A stretch of 64,000 nucleotides of DNA from Deltaproteobacteria bacterium. GTDB taxonomy: Bacteria; Desulfobacterota; Desulfobulbia; Desulfobulbales; Desulfurivibrionaceae. Shown piece after piece: positions 34,814 to 44,730 of the stretch (positions are counted from its first letter, which is position 1; the number at the start of each line of letters is the position of its first letter). The notes below the pieces were generated by a model, which worked only from the letters and a program-made list of their open reading frames with translations, did not search any database and was not told where the DNA came from. A program made the position numbers and the translations under genes. The stretch lies in contig DUZW01000003.1 in the NCBI GenBank assembly GCA_013349295.1, positions 62,001-126,000 on the forward strand. The letters are read 5' to 3'.

Positions 34814-35658
34814 ACAATACCGCTGATAAATTCATTCTTCTTTTTTTGCGGATTATCACCTACGCCATTGTTTTGATAATCGGCTATATTTTGTTCGACA
34901 TCATCAAAAACGGGTTCACAGCCCTCAACTGGCAGTTCGTCAGCAGCTTTCCCCGGAGAAGCGGAGCGGCGGGCGGCATCTTTCCGGCCATTATCGGAAC
35001 CCTGTATCTGGTGGTGGGCACCATCGCCGTTTCCCTGCCGCTTGGGATCGGCGGGGCGATCTATCTTGCCGAATATGCCGACCAGGGCAGGTTCAACAGC
35101 CTGATCCGGTTGGCCATCGTTACCCTGGCCGGGGTTCCCTCCATTGTCTTTGGTCTCTTCGGCCTTGGCGTTTTTGTCCTGTTTTGCGGCTTCGGACCCT
35201 CCATCCTGGCGGGCAGCCTGACCCTGGCCTGCATGGTCCTGCCCACTATTATCGTAGCCAGTGAAGAGTCGCTGCGCGCCGTACCCAAAGGATTCCGGGA
35301 TGCCAGCCTGGCCTTGGGGGCCACCAAGTGGGAGATGATCCGCACCAACATCCTGCCCTATTCCATTTCCGGCATGATAACCGGCTCGATCCTGGGAATC
35401 GGCAGGGCGGCGGGGGAAACCGCCCCCATCCTCCTGACGGTGGCCGCCTTTTATCTCCCCAAGCTGCCCAAAACTGTTTTTGACCAAGTGATGGCCCTGC
35501 CCTATCATCTCTACATCCTTGCCACCCAGCATCCGGAAGCGGACCGGATCAGACATATGCAATACGGCACAGCCCTGATTCTTCTTCTGCTGGTTTTGGG
35601 CTTAAGCCTAGGCGCGATACTCATCCGAAAACATTTCAGGAAAAAATTCCGATGGTAG
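34810..35658 (+). CDS. pstA: Phosphate ABC transporter permease PstA
   Basis: 282 residues, six membrane helices, with the EAA loop [33 protein letters not shown] 34810 follows GAGG at seven bases; a GTG at 34795 in the same frame is less likely. The stop overlaps the pstB start by seven bases. Confidence 0.94.
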   Translation: MNNTADKFILLFLRIITYAIVLIIGYILFDIIKNGFTALNWQFVSSFPRRSGAAGGIFPAIIGTLYLVVGTIAVSLPLGIGGAIYLAEYADQGRFNSLIRLAIVTLAGVPSIVFGLFGLGVFVLFCGFGPSILAGSLTLACMVLPTIIVASEESLRAVPKGFRDASLALGATKWEMIRTNILPYSISGMITGSILGIGRAAGETAPILLTVAAFYLPKLPKTVFDQVMALPYHLYILATQHPEADRIRHMQYGTALILLLLVLGLSLGAILIRKHFRKKFRW

Positions 35659-36437
35659 AACAGTCGATTTATCCCAAAAACATGGAGATGGTAATTACCA
35701 CCAGCCAGGTCAACTTTTTTTATGGACCAACCCAGGCCCTTTTTGACATCTCCCTGCTGATCCCGGCCCAACAGGTTACCGCCTTGATCGGGCCATCCGG
35801 CTGCGGCAAGTCCACCTTTCTCAGATGCCTGAACCGGATGAACGACACCATCCCCCACAGCCGGGTGGAGGGAGAAATCTCCATCAACCGGAAAAATATC
35901 TATGCACCGGGCACCGATGTGGTGGAACTCCGCAAGGAGGTGGGGATGGTTTTCCAAAAATCAAACCCCTTCCCCAAGTCCATCTTTGACAACGTTGCCT
36001 ACGGCCCCCGGATTCACGGCGAGAAAGACCATAAACGCCTCTCGGAAATCGTTGAGCAAAGTCTGCAACAGGCGGCCATCTGGGACGAGGTCAAGGACCG
36101 GCTCCACGCCAATGCCATGGGGCTATCCGGTGGCCAGCAGCAACGGCTCTGCATCGCCAGAGCCCTGGCTGTCGGGCCGAAGATCCTGCTTATGGACGAA
36201 CCGGCCTCCGCCCTTGACCCAAAATCAACCATGCGGATCGAGGATCTGATCGGTGAGCTGCGCACCAACTACACCATTGTGATCGTCACCCACAACATGC
36301 AGCAGGCCGCCCGGGTTTCCGACTACACCGCTTTCTTCTATGAAGGGCACCTGATTGAATGTGATGCAACATCGAAAATATTCACCAACCCTCGTCAGAA
36401 ACAAACAGAGGATTACATAACCGGCCGCTTCGGATGA
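35652..36437 (+). CDS. pstB: Phosphate ABC transporter ATP-binding protein
   Basis: 261 residues. Walker [11 protein letters not shown]-loop [12 protein letters not shown], signature LSGGQQQRL, Walker [13 protein letters not shown] and H-loop VTHNMQQA are all intact. Length and the RCLNRMND segment are characteristic of PstB, which energises phosphate import at the inner membrane. Confidence 0.96.
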   Translation: MVEQSIYPKNMEMVITTSQVNFFYGPTQALFDISLLIPAQQVTALIGPSGCGKSTFLRCLNRMNDTIPHSRVEGEISINRKNIYAPGTDVVELRKEVGMVFQKSNPFPKSIFDNVAYGPRIHGEKDHKRLSEIVEQSLQQAAIWDEVKDRLHANAMGLSGGQQQRLCIARALAVGPKILLMDEPASALDPKSTMRIEDLIGELRTNYTIVIVTHNMQQAARVSDYTAFFYEGHLIECDATSKIFTNPRQKQTEDYITGRFG

Positions 36438-36491
36438 AAAGGGACAACGACTCTCCCGCCTGAATCCAAAATTAAACGTAAACCAGGGGAT

Positions 36492-36529
36492 GCAACTGCT
36501 CAGCAGTGACATGAATACTGGACAGTTAC
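36492..36529. repeat. Short palindrome sharing the outer arms of the intergenic repeat
   Basis: GCAACTGCTCAG at the left and CTGGACAGTTAC at the right are imperfect inverted arms of a 38-bp element between pstB and phoU. The left arm matches the left arm of repeat copy A at 10 of 12 positions, while the repeat core is absent. It may be a collapsed copy. Confidence 0.4.
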
Positions 36530-36544
36530 CCAGGAGTAGAAATT

Positions 36545-37213
36545 ATGCCAAAACACATGCAACACGACATCGACAAATTGAAGGCAAAGATCATCGCCAT
36601 GGGCGAAGCCGTGGAAGACCGGGTCTATCAGGCCACGCTTTCCGTGATCAACCGTGATCCCTCCAAGGCCAATGCGGTGATCAAGGGGGATCGGGAAATT
36701 GATGACATGGAGGTGGATATCGAGGAGGATTGCCTGAAGATTCTCGCCCTGTATCAACCGGTGGCCATTGACCTGCGGTTCATCGTGGCGGTCCTGAAAA
36801 TCAACAGCGACCTGGAACGGATCGGGGATCTTGCCGTCAATATCGCCGAGCGGGGGTTATTCCTGGCCGGGCAGGGAACCTTTGAAATCCCCTTCGATCT
36901 GACGGCCATGGTCAGTCTTGCCGAAAAAATGGTCACGGAAAGCATCGACGCCCTGATCAATCACGACGTCCGCCTGGCCCATCATATCCGGGCGGCAGAC
37001 GACACCATGGACGCCATGAACCGTGAAATGTACACCCAACTCAAAGGGATGCTCACCACCGATACCGAGCATGTGAACAACCTTCTCCATGTCCTCTCGG
37101 TGGGGCGTCATCTGGAAAGAATTGCCGACCATGCGACCAACATCGCCGAGGATGTCATCTACCTGGTCGATGCCCAGATCATCCGGCACACGCCCGAGCT
37201 CTACGACGAATAG
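36545..37213 (+). CDS. phoU: Phosphate signalling protein PhoU
   Basis: 222 residues forming two three-helix repeats with the PhoU metal-binding motifs in helices such as NAVIKGDREIDDMEVDIEED and the second-half DDTMDAMNREMYTQL. PhoU links PstSCAB activity to the PhoR kinase and controls phosphate uptake. CCAGGAG precedes ATG 36545. Last gene of the pst operon; no phoBR pair is adjacent in sequence, although an OmpR-type pair lies 4.5 kb away. Confidence 0.95.
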   Translation: MPKHMQHDIDKLKAKIIAMGEAVEDRVYQATLSVINRDPSKANAVIKGDREIDDMEVDIEEDCLKILALYQPVAIDLRFIVAVLKINSDLERIGDLAVNIAERGLFLAGQGTFEIPFDLTAMVSLAEKMVTESIDALINHDVRLAHHIRAADDTMDAMNREMYTQLKGMLTTDTEHVNNLLHVLSVGRHLERIADHATNIAEDVIYLVDAQIIRHTPELYDE

Positions 37214-37227
37214 CCAGGCGACTCAGC

Positions 37228-37261
37228 AGACGGAGCATGCCCATGCAGGATTGCTCCGTCT
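37228..37261. terminator. Hairpin between convergent phoU and cmoA
   Basis: A 10-bp perfect stem, AGACGGAGCA (37228-37237) with TGCTCCGTCT (37252-37261), ends at the cmoA stop codon. The T-run is poor in both directions, so termination efficiency is uncertain. Confidence 0.5.
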
Positions 37262-37995
37262 CATTTCGCCCCCTTGCGCACGATATATCCGCAGAAATTG
37301 TACCATCTAAAAAAAATCTCGCATTCACTGAAGCCGTTCTGCAAGACAAGATCCTCGTTTTCCTGCACCCGGTAGGGAATAAGGACATTCTCCAGGGCCT
37401 CACGCTTCTGGCTGATCTCAAGCTTGCTGTAGCCGTTTGCCTCCTTGAAATCATAGTAGTACTTAATGAAAAACCGGTTGAGCAGCGAATCCCGGCTTAG
37501 CACCTTTTCAATGAGGATCAAACAGCCGTTTTCATTGACCCCCTTGGCGATACTCTGAATCAAGCGATCCCGGTTCAGAGGCCGAACAAACTGCAAGGTG
37601 AGGTTCATGATCACCACCGAGGCGTTTTCGATCCGCACCTCCTTGTTGAGATCCACGCACTCCAAGGTAAAATCATGCTGCATGCCGGATTCCTTCATCT
37701 TCTGCCCGGCTTTTTTCAACATATCCTCGGAATAATCGCACCCCACCAAGCGCACCCCTTCGGGCAGGATCGGATCGAGCTGGATCAAGGTCGTTCCGGT
37801 GGAGCAGCCCAAATCGTAAACATTGGTTCCCGGCACGGCAAAATCCCGGGCCAGTTCGGACATCATCCGCTGCACTTCAAGATAAAAAGGGACCGACCGG
37901 ACCAACATGTCATCAAACACGGAGGCTGTTTTGGCGTCAAAACTGAAATCGACCACCGTGCCCTTTGGTGTTGCAAAAATTTTATCCTTACCCAT
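37261..37995 (-). CDS. cmoA: Carboxy-S-adenosylmethionine synthase
   Basis: 244 residues, close to E. coli CmoA (247). SAM-binding loop VYDLGCSTGTTL and the CmoA-specific segments NLTLQFVRPLNRDRLI, KEANGYSKLEISQKREALEN and the C-terminal RWYNFCGYIV are present. CmoA converts SAM and prephenate to carboxy-SAM, which CmoB uses to make cmo5U34 in tRNA. No cmoB is in the window. ATG 37995 is the likely start; a frame to 38082 adds 29 unconserved residues. Confidence 0.9.
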   Translation of the reverse strand: MGKDKIFATPKGTVVDFSFDAKTASVFDDMLVRSVPFYLEVQRMMSELARDFAVPGTNVYDLGCSTGTTLIQLDPILPEGVRLVGCDYSEDMLKKAGQKMKESGMQHDFTLECVDLNKEVRIENASVVIMNLTLQFVRPLNRDRLIQSIAKGVNENGCLILIEKVLSRDSLLNRFFIKYYYDFKEANGYSKLEISQKREALENVLIPYRVQENEDLVLQNGFSECEIFFRWYNFCGYIVRKGAK

Positions 37996-38099
37996 GGGAA
38001 CTCTCTCTTTCTTCCTCCGATAATATTCCTGAACCAGCAACAAGCGTGCGACACAGACCGAATGCCTCCTAGCTTGCTGCAAACCGAATTATTCCGTTA

Positions 38100-40190
38100 T
38101 CACAAAGCGTGGCGAGAATTCATGCTTCTCACTTTTTCCCCACTCCCAGGCCGCAATCCCGTGACCTCGGACCGGCTGAGCAGGGGGATGGGTGGAGGAG
38201 ACTCTTCCCGCGACGACCAGTGCCCCAACCCCCTCTGGTACTCTAAGCTGGCACCCTGATAAAAACAGATGGCCTTCCAGCTCAGTTCCTTTTTCTCGGG
38301 AATCGGAACCAACACCGCATCATGCATGGTTTCACTGACCACCTGATACTGGGTAATACCCTGCCGTTCATTGAGGATGGCAAGATACCCATCCTCCAGG
38401 TAACCGAGCCGCTGATAGTTCCCGATAAAGGCACGGGGGGTGAAATCAGAAGCCAGGATGTCCTTGCCGAAAAACTTGCTGTTGTATTGCCAATGCAGAA
38501 GACCAAACAGGGTGGGCCCCAGGTCTACTTGGCTTGCCAGGGTATTGTTCACTCCCGGCTGAATAATCCCCGGCCCATAAAAAATCAAGGGGATATGATA
38601 GCTGTGCACCGGAATTTCCTGGCGACCGGCGCTGCCGGCACAATGATCCGCGACCACAATAAAGATGGTGTTGTCAAACCAGGAATGATGCCGCGCCTCT
38701 TCGATGAACCTGCCGATGGCATAATCGGCGTATTTAACTCCCCCAACACGCCCGGTTTGGGGAGGGATATCTATTTTCCCCTCGGGATAGGTAAAAGGTC
38801 TGTGGTTCGAGGTGGTCATCACATAACCGAAAAATGGCTTCTTCCTGCTCGCGGACTGGTCAAATTCCCGCAGAGCCCGGCCCAGAATATCCTCATCGCA
38901 CACGCCCCAGATGTTGGCAAAGGTTATCTCTTCCGCACCGAGATTGCCGCGATCGGTAACATCAAAGCCGCTACCGCTGAAAAAGGCGTTCATGTTATCA
39001 AAATATCCGAACCCGCCATAGAAAAATCGGGTGTCATACCCTTTATCCCGGAACACGAACCCCAAAGAAAAGAGATTGGCATTATCGGGCCGTTTGACAA
39101 TGGACTGCCCGGGGGTCGGCGGCACGGAAAGGGTGACTGCCTCCATCCCGCGAACAGTCCGGGTGCCGGTGGCATACAGCCGATTGAACAGCAGACCGTC
39201 CTTGGCCAGGGCGTCAAGATTGGGGGTAAGACCTGCGGTGTTGCCGAAGGCGCCGAGATACTCGGCGCTCAGGCTCTCCACCATGATCAACACCACATTA
39301 TGCCGTTTTTCCGGGGCCGAGGAGGTAAGCACCCGCTCTATATCCGCTGGGTTGCCATCGACATAGCGGCTATTCTTGGTCTTAAGCAGGGTGCGCAAGC
39401 CACTGAAGGCCTCATTTTCCTCCATGTTTTTATAAAAGGTCGCGTAGTCCAGGCTGTTGTTGCGAAAGGCGGAAAACAGTTGATATATCCCATTATCCGA
39501 CAGTTCTTTTTCATAGCGATTAGCAAACGCTGCGCCAGCCAGGGAGCCCTCCGCTGTCAAAAACAAAAGAACGGGCAGCAACAGGAAAGCGCCCCCGACA
39601 CCCAAGCGGGCGGCCGGCCCCGAGGTTGGCCGCCCCTGTTGCCGCATCGTGGAGATGACCGCTTCTATCCGGGGCCGAACGACAAGAAAGATCATAGCTG
39701 CCGCAAAGCCGACAATGGTGAGAAGCAAGGGTACAGGATAGGATTCACGAATATTTCCTATCACCTCATGGGTATAGACCAGATAGTCCACGGCAATAAA
39801 ATTAAATCGCACACCAAACTCATCCCAAAACAGCCATTCAGCCAAGGCTGAAAAAACCAGGCCATAAGACAGGGCAAAAACAAAGGGATACAGGATAAGC
39901 CTCTGCCAGCGGCTGACTAAAAACCGATGGGGCATGACCATCAGATACAGGACAAGGGGAATAACAAAATACGCGGCGTTGATCAAATCAGACAACAGGC
40001 CGACAAGAAAGATGGCGCCCACGGTCAGAGGCGAATGCCCGATCTGAGGCCAGCTTTTTAAAAGTAACGCCAACCTCACCCCGAAGGCATACAGACTGTA
40101 CCAGATAAAAAAAAGGCGGAGGAGCTGAAAACGGCGCAGAGAAGGAAGGCTGAAGAATCGAGAAAACCTGGCATATATACTCTGTAACAT
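38100..40190 (-). CDS. LTA-synthase-type sulfatase-fold membrane enzyme
   Basis: 696 residues. Five membrane helices (about 25-190) are followed by an extracytoplasmic alkaline-phosphatase/sulfatase domain: VVLIMVESLSAEYLGAFG near 297, the nucleophile region GTRTVRGMEAVTLSVPP and the metal-binding VVADHCAGS. Relatives transfer phosphoglycerol or phosphoethanolamine to surface lipids or glycans. ATG 40190 starts 24 bases after a weak site. It lies beside an OmpR-type two-component pair, beyond which is a second enzyme of this fold (42756-44507). Confidence 0.87.
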   Translation of the reverse strand: MLQSIYARFSRFFSLPSLRRFQLLRLFFIWYSLYAFGVRLALLLKSWPQIGHSPLTVGAIFLVGLLSDLINAAYFVIPLVLYLMVMPHRFLVSRWQRLILYPFVFALSYGLVFSALAEWLFWDEFGVRFNFIAVDYLVYTHEVIGNIRESYPVPLLLTIVGFAAAMIFLVVRPRIEAVISTMRQQGRPTSGPAARLGVGGAFLLLPVLLFLTAEGSLAGAAFANRYEKELSDNGIYQLFSAFRNNSLDYATFYKNMEENEAFSGLRTLLKTKNSRYVDGNPADIERVLTSSAPEKRHNVVLIMVESLSAEYLGAFGNTAGLTPNLDALAKDGLLFNRLYATGTRTVRGMEAVTLSVPPTPGQSIVKRPDNANLFSLGFVFRDKGYDTRFFYGGFGYFDNMNAFFSGSGFDVTDRGNLGAEEITFANIWGVCDEDILGRALREFDQSASRKKPFFGYVMTTSNHRPFTYPEGKIDIPPQTGRVGGVKYADYAIGRFIEEARHHSWFDNTIFIVVADHCAGSAGRQEIPVHSYHIPLIFYGPGIIQPGVNNTLASQVDLGPTLFGLLHWQYNSKFFGKDILASDFTPRAFIGNYQRLGYLEDGYLAILNERQGITQYQVVSETMHDAVLVPIPEKKELSWKAICFYQGASLEYQRGLGHWSSREESPPPIPLLSRSEVTGLRPGSGEKVRSMNSRHAL

Positions 40191-40366
40191 GATGGGGACT
40201 GGCCCGCTCCTTTACGAAAGTCTTCCCCGTGGTTACGGTCGGAATAACCGCGCATTTATTCCAGGGGAAAAGCACTGCTTCGGCTCACTCTAGCATGGAA
40301 AGAATTACCAGAAGATTTCATGAACCTTACAAACGTGAAAGGTTAGGTTTTAAGGAGAACAACGAA

Positions 40367-41782
40367 TCAGGACTGCGGTGGGGCATCGACAGGCAAACGC
40401 AAAATAAAAGTCGAACCCTGACCGGGGGCGCTTTCCACCTCGATGGTCCCGGCATGGGCATGGATAACCGCCTTGACCAGACTCAACCCCAGTCCCAGCC
40501 CCCGTTGACTGCGGCTGTGATCTCCCCGATACAAACGATCAAAAATCAAGGGCAAATCCTGGGGCGGGATGCCTGCCCCGGTATCCTGTACCCGAATTAC
40601 CACTTTTTCAGCCTGACGGACGCAGTTGAGTCCGATACGGCCACCGGTCGGGGTATGCTTCAGGCTATTATCCAGAAGGTTGCCGACAACCTGCCGCATC
40701 CGATCGATATCCGCCATCACCGTCAGATTCGACGGACCGGAAACAGAAACCGCCAGCCCCTTTTCCTCTGCCACATACTGGTACAGATCCACCACCTCGG
40801 CAAGCAGCGAAACAACATCAATGGGTTGCCTGCGCAACTTCATCACCCCTGTCTCCGCCTCGGAGATGTCCATCAGGGTATTGAGCATGGTGATGATCCG
40901 CTCCGACTCTTCGGCACAGTCCAGCAGAGCCTCGCGTAAAACCTCGGCCGTGTTCTCAGACTGCAGCGCGGTTTCGATTCCGGCCCGCAACCTGGTCACC
41001 GGGGTGCGCAGATCATGGGCCACATTATCCAGAGCCGCCCGCATGCCGGTAAGCAGCTGCTCGATCTTTTCCAGCATGGTGTTGAAGAGGCGAACCAGCT
41101 CGTCCAGTTCATCGCCGGTCTGTCGCGATGGTACCCTGGCATCCATTTTTCCGATATCGATGCTGCCCACGATCTGAATAAGATCACGCACCGGTCGCAG
41201 GGAACGGTAAGCCAGAAAAAAACCGCCGGCAAAACCAAGGATAACCAACGGCAGCATGATTCCCGCAAAAACCTGCCCGAAATATTCCAAAATTTTTTGC
41301 CGTTCCCCGGACCCCCTGCCGATCTGAAGCAGATACCCGCCAGCCAGCCGTCTGCCGACAATCTCAAGGGCATCACCGCGCCCCTTTGCCGGAAGGGCGA
41401 CCCAGCCATCGGTCCCGACCACGCTAAGACGCAGGGGCGAAAACTCACTGTCCAGCTCACGCCATTGCGGGGGCAGAGAGACAATGAGCGACTGGCCGGT
41501 GGGATCGGCCACCCGCACAAAAAATCCCGCCTGTTTATTGTGATCATCCTCGAGACGGATCTCGGCAAGCATTGCCTGAAGGCCAAGTTGCTGCTCCTGC
41601 AGAGCATACTCGTTGAGTTTGGCCAGGATGATATTGCGATCCTTTTCCATGATCGCGGAACGCAGGGGGAAATAGAGCAGGGCAAAGAGCAGGAGCGAAC
41701 TTGAGATAAAAATAAGGGAATACCACAGAGCCAAGCGAAATCCCGTGGTTTTAGCCAATTGCCTAATCCTTGCCAAGGACAT
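40367..41782 (-). CDS. Membrane sensor histidine kinase (OmpR-type partner)
   Basis: 471 residues: helix 1 (about 16-40), a periplasmic sensor, helix 2 (about 175-197), HAMP, H-box NVAHDLRTPVTRLRAGIE, N-box VVGNLLDNSLKHTP, G1 DTGAGIPPQD and G2 RGLGLGLSLVKAV. All catalytic motifs are intact. Its start overlaps the end of the response-regulator gene by 20 bases, confirming the pair. The ligand is unknown. Confidence 0.94.
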   Translation of the reverse strand: MSLARIRQLAKTTGFRLALWYSLIFISSSLLLFALLYFPLRSAIMEKDRNIILAKLNEYALQEQQLGLQAMLAEIRLEDDHNKQAGFFVRVADPTGQSLIVSLPPQWRELDSEFSPLRLSVVGTDGWVALPAKGRGDALEIVGRRLAGGYLLQIGRGSGERQKILEYFGQVFAGIMLPLVILGFAGGFFLAYRSLRPVRDLIQIVGSIDIGKMDARVPSRQTGDELDELVRLFNTMLEKIEQLLTGMRAALDNVAHDLRTPVTRLRAGIETALQSENTAEVLREALLDCAEESERIITMLNTLMDISEAETGVMKLRRQPIDVVSLLAEVVDLYQYVAEEKGLAVSVSGPSNLTVMADIDRMRQVVGNLLDNSLKHTPTGGRIGLNCVRQAEKVVIRVQDTGAGIPPQDLPLIFDRLYRGDHSRSQRGLGLGLSLVKAVIHAHAGTIEVESAPGQGSTFILRLPVDAPPQS

Positions 41783-42437
41783 AGCCGACTCCGCGAATCG
41801 TCTGAATCAGCTTGCGCCCGAAATCCCGGTCGATTTTATTGCGCAACCGACAGATAAGGACATCCACCACATTGGTCTGGGGATCAAAATTATAATCCCA
41901 GACATGCTCCAGAATCATGGTTTTCGAGATAACCCGACCCTGATTGCACATGAGATATTCGAGAAGAGAAAACTCCCTGGGCTGAAGATCAATCTTGCGG
42001 TCGCCCCTGTAGACCTCCCGTTTCAGCTTATCAAGGGACAAATCCCCCACCCGCAGGAGTGTGGCTTCAGGCGCGGCGCCTGCCCGGCGGATCAGGGCCT
42101 GCACCCTGGCCAACAGCTCGGAAAAAGAAAAAGGCTTGGTGAGATAATCGTCCCCTCCGGCCTGCAAGCCCTTGATCCGATCCTCAACCGAACGTTTGGC
42201 GCTCAGAATGATCACCGGGGTATTGACCTGCCGGCAGCGGAGCTGATCAAGCAGGGCAAGGCCGTCGAGCCTGGGCAACATTATATCGAGAACGGCAAGG
42301 TCATAGGAGCCATCCAGCGCCTGAACAAGGCCATCTTCGCCATTGTCGGCAAGATCAACGGAAAAACCCGCCTGCCGGAGGCCCATACTGATAAAAGAGG
42401 CAATTTTAGGATCATCTTCGACTACGAGTATGCGCAT
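41763..42437 (-). CDS. OmpR/PhoB-family response regulator
   Basis: 224 residues. Receiver domain with Asp in DLAVLDIMLPRLDG and the conserved Lys in DDYLTKPF; C-terminal winged helix (about 130-222) with LQPREFSLLEYLMCNQGRVI and NVVDVLICRLRNKI. Partner of the kinase encoded downstream. Metal-tolerance systems of the CusR/CopR type have similar architecture, but no metal genes adjoin, so the regulon is unknown. Confidence 0.94.
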   Translation of the reverse strand: MRILVVEDDPKIASFISMGLRQAGFSVDLADNGEDGLVQALDGSYDLAVLDIMLPRLDGLALLDQLRCRQVNTPVIILSAKRSVEDRIKGLQAGGDDYLTKPFSFSELLARVQALIRRAGAAPEATLLRVGDLSLDKLKREVYRGDRKIDLQPREFSLLEYLMCNQGRVISKTMILEHVWDYNFDPQTNVVDVLICRLRNKIDRDFGRKLIQTIRGVGYVLGKD

Positions 42438-42755
42438 GGACCGCCTTAGCTTAAAAAATCCCGGTCGCGCTCACAATTGGAGGCATGAGACCGTAAGTTC
42501 CGTCCATTGCCCCCACACCCGGGCCTGGACTTCAGCCAAAAAGCTTTTATAACAGTAGCAGGGGCGCAACCGACCGGCAATCAGAACTTTACCGGGGAAG
42601 AGAAGCGCGCAGGCACCCAAAAAAAGAATTATGTGCGGAGAGGCCTGGCACTATGGTATATTTAGCTGCTTTTTTCTTTTCCTGCCCTTCAGCTCCTTGT
42701 TACCGGAACATACCGGGATTACCGTCGGCGAGATCTCTTTTCCCCACACAATGCC
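42438..42755. other. Divergent intergenic region without a gene
   Basis: 318 bp between the response-regulator start (minus) and the second sulfatase-fold gene (plus). An AAAAAGCTTTT palindrome near 42540 and an AT-rich TATATTTA near 42658 could be promoter parts, but no convincing -35/-10 pair was found. No ORF or RNA recognised. Confidence 0.5.
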
Positions 42756-44507
42756 ATGACCCCAACCTTACTCTCATATCTCTCCCGGCTGAAGGTGATG
42801 ATAAATCGCTATACCGTCTTCCTGCTCTTTCTGCTCGGATATACGGAGATTCTTCAACAAAACGGCGGCCTGCCATCATTACTGCAGGCCTGGCGCCTGG
42901 AAATCCCCCTGCTCCTTTATCTCTATTTCCTGCTCAATCAGCTCCTCCGCAAATCACGCCTGCAACCACTGATAGCCGCGGTACCGCTCATCTTGGTTTA
43001 CGCTGTGTTCGATGCCTACCACATCATGTTCGGCCGAATGCTGCGCATCACCGAAATAACCGAACTGCCGGAGATGTTCCAGGTGCTCCCCCCCCTGGCC
43101 ATCGCCTTGGCCGTCGCGCTGCTCGGACTTCCCCTGCTTACATTTATGACTTCACTAGAATTTCGCCATCGCCGAACGGCAACGGCCATCGCCTCGTTGC
43201 CTCTCCTGACACTGCCGCTGATGGTGGAAATGACCCCGGATTTCTTCATGACGGCGTTCCAGGAAACACAACAGGAAATCCTCCTCTATTCCGACACGGC
43301 CAGCGCCCGCAACAACGGTCGCCTGAGCATGATGCTTTACAATGAAGCTCGACGGAAAAGCTTCCATGACAAAATTGCCGGGCATCAGATGAACCCAGCG
43401 TCCCTGGCCGATTTCGACAACGTGATTACCGGACTCAAAGAGCAACCAAAAAAAAGGAATATCCACCTGATCGTTCTTGAGAGCTTTCTGGACCCAGGAC
43501 TCTTGAAAAATGCCCAATTTTCCCGCAACCCTGCCCATCCCTCCTTCAGCAAACTGTTTGCCAAAAAAGGGGGCATTTCCATCTCGCCGGTGTTTGCCGG
43601 GGGCACGGCCCAGGCCGAGTTTGAGGTTCTCTGCGGGGCTCCGGCCCTGCGGGAATTTTCCGGCATTGAATTTGATGTATTCACCGGGGCCAAGGCCCCC
43701 TGCCTGCCCCTTATTCTCTCCCAAGGCGGCTACGAAACCAACGCCACCAATGCCTACAAGCCTGATTTTTTCAACTCAACCAACGCCTACACCGGAATCG
43801 GCTTTGAAAAAAGATATTATCCCCAGGAATTCGCCTCGGGCTACGACACGTATTTCTCCACCGGAGACGTGACGGATGAGGATTACATATTCGACGGCGT
43901 GCTTTTTTCCCAGAATCTGGAATTCATCACCAAGCGGATCAAGGAAAACCCTACCCTTCCCATCTTCAACTATATTATCGGCATGTACGGCCACACCCCC
44001 CACGACCTCAATCTTGACAAACGGCCAAAGGTCATCGAAATGCTCGGGAAATTCAGAGACGAAGGGCTGGAAAAAGCGGCCAACCAATACTACTACCGCA
44101 CCGAGGCCATTGCCACCTTTGTCAAGGGGCTGATCGCGGCAGACCCGCAATCACTGATCATCGTGGTAAGCGACCATCTGCCAAGCCTCTCTGGAAGCCA
44201 AACTTACAAGGATCTCAACTACCTGGGCGGAACCGTGGAGGCCACCTTTCGCAACCGGATCTACATCATCGAAAACGGCCACCCTGTCCGACAGAACACC
44301 ATCCATCATTTCGACATTCCCCGCATCATCCTCAACTACGCGACCAGGGGAAAATACTGTAAGGAGCATGACTGCAACTTCGCCGCCCACGATACCCCGG
44401 TTGCCAAAACCGCCTACCGGCACGACTACCTTGACATCATGTCCCAGGCCATGGATGCCGCCTCGCCCATCCGCATGATCGGCGCCAAGACGCAGTGCGT
44501 GCAATAA
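42756..44507 (+). CDS. LTA-synthase family sulfatase-fold membrane enzyme
   Basis: 583 residues. About four or five membrane helices (15-165), then a sulfatase-fold domain: NIHLIVLESFLDP near 235, nucleophile region FAGGTAQAEFEVLCG, and a metal-binding VVSDHLPSL near 465. Likely a phosphoglycerol/phosphoethanolamine-type transferase acting on surface molecules. It differs from the enzyme at 38100-40190 and so is a distinct family member. ATG 42756 is used; ATG 42798 is possible. A terminator follows. Confidence 0.87.
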   Translation: MTPTLLSYLSRLKVMINRYTVFLLFLLGYTEILQQNGGLPSLLQAWRLEIPLLLYLYFLLNQLLRKSRLQPLIAAVPLILVYAVFDAYHIMFGRMLRITEITELPEMFQVLPPLAIALAVALLGLPLLTFMTSLEFRHRRTATAIASLPLLTLPLMVEMTPDFFMTAFQETQQEILLYSDTASARNNGRLSMMLYNEARRKSFHDKIAGHQMNPASLADFDNVITGLKEQPKKRNIHLIVLESFLDPGLLKNAQFSRNPAHPSFSKLFAKKGGISISPVFAGGTAQAEFEVLCGAPALREFSGIEFDVFTGAKAPCLPLILSQGGYETNATNAYKPDFFNSTNAYTGIGFEKRYYPQEFASGYDTYFSTGDVTDEDYIFDGVLFSQNLEFITKRIKENPTLPIFNYIIGMYGHTPHDLNLDKRPKVIEMLGKFRDEGLEKAANQYYYRTEAIATFVKGLIAADPQSLIIVVSDHLPSLSGSQTYKDLNYLGGTVEATFRNRIYIIENGHPVRQNTIHHFDIPRIILNYATRGKYCKEHDCNFAAHDTPVAKTAYRHDYLDIMSQAMDAASPIRMIGAKTQCVQ

Positions 44508-44531
44508 AAAATATCCGCAGGACAAAAAAAA

Positions 44532-44562
44532 GGGTGTCAACCGAAACGGTTGACACCCTTTT
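44532..44562. terminator. Bidirectional rho-independent terminator
   Basis: A 12-bp perfect stem (44532-44543 with 44547-44558), three-base loop and TTTT tail; an A-run on the left gives a T-run on the other strand. It closes the sulfatase-fold gene and the opposing tRNA-Pro transcript. Confidence 0.9.
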
Positions 44563-44570
44563 GCTATTGC

Positions 44571-44647
44571 TGGTCGGGATGAGAGGATTCGAACCTCCGG
44601 CCCCTTGAACCCCATTCAAGTGCGCTACCAGACTGCGCTACATCCCG
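44571..44647 (-). tRNA. tRNA-Pro (GGG)
   Basis: 77 nt including encoded CCA. Acceptor CGGGATG pairs with CATCCCG; the anticodon loop is ATGGGGT, giving anticodon GGG; the T-loop carries GGTTCGAATCC. U33 is normal here. Confidence 0.96.
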
Positions 44648-44679
44648 GACTAAATATTTTCACACAACAAGTTGGCCCC

Positions 44680-44708
44680 TATTTAGCATGGCCAGAGGCG
44701 CCTGTCAA
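44680..44708 (-). promoter_or_regulatory. Sigma-70 promoter for tRNA-Pro
   Basis: On the minus strand TTGACA (44703-44708) and TAAATA (44680-44685) have exactly 17 bp between them, just upstream of the tRNA-Pro 5' end at 44647. Confidence 0.8.
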
Positions 44709-44730
44709 GCTGCACTCTCTTCCAACGACC

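Noticed and set aside
38322-39851. Plus-strand ORF of 509 codons opposite the sulfatase-fold gene
   Set aside because: Runs antisense to a gene with intact catalytic motifs and has no domain or start signal of its own.
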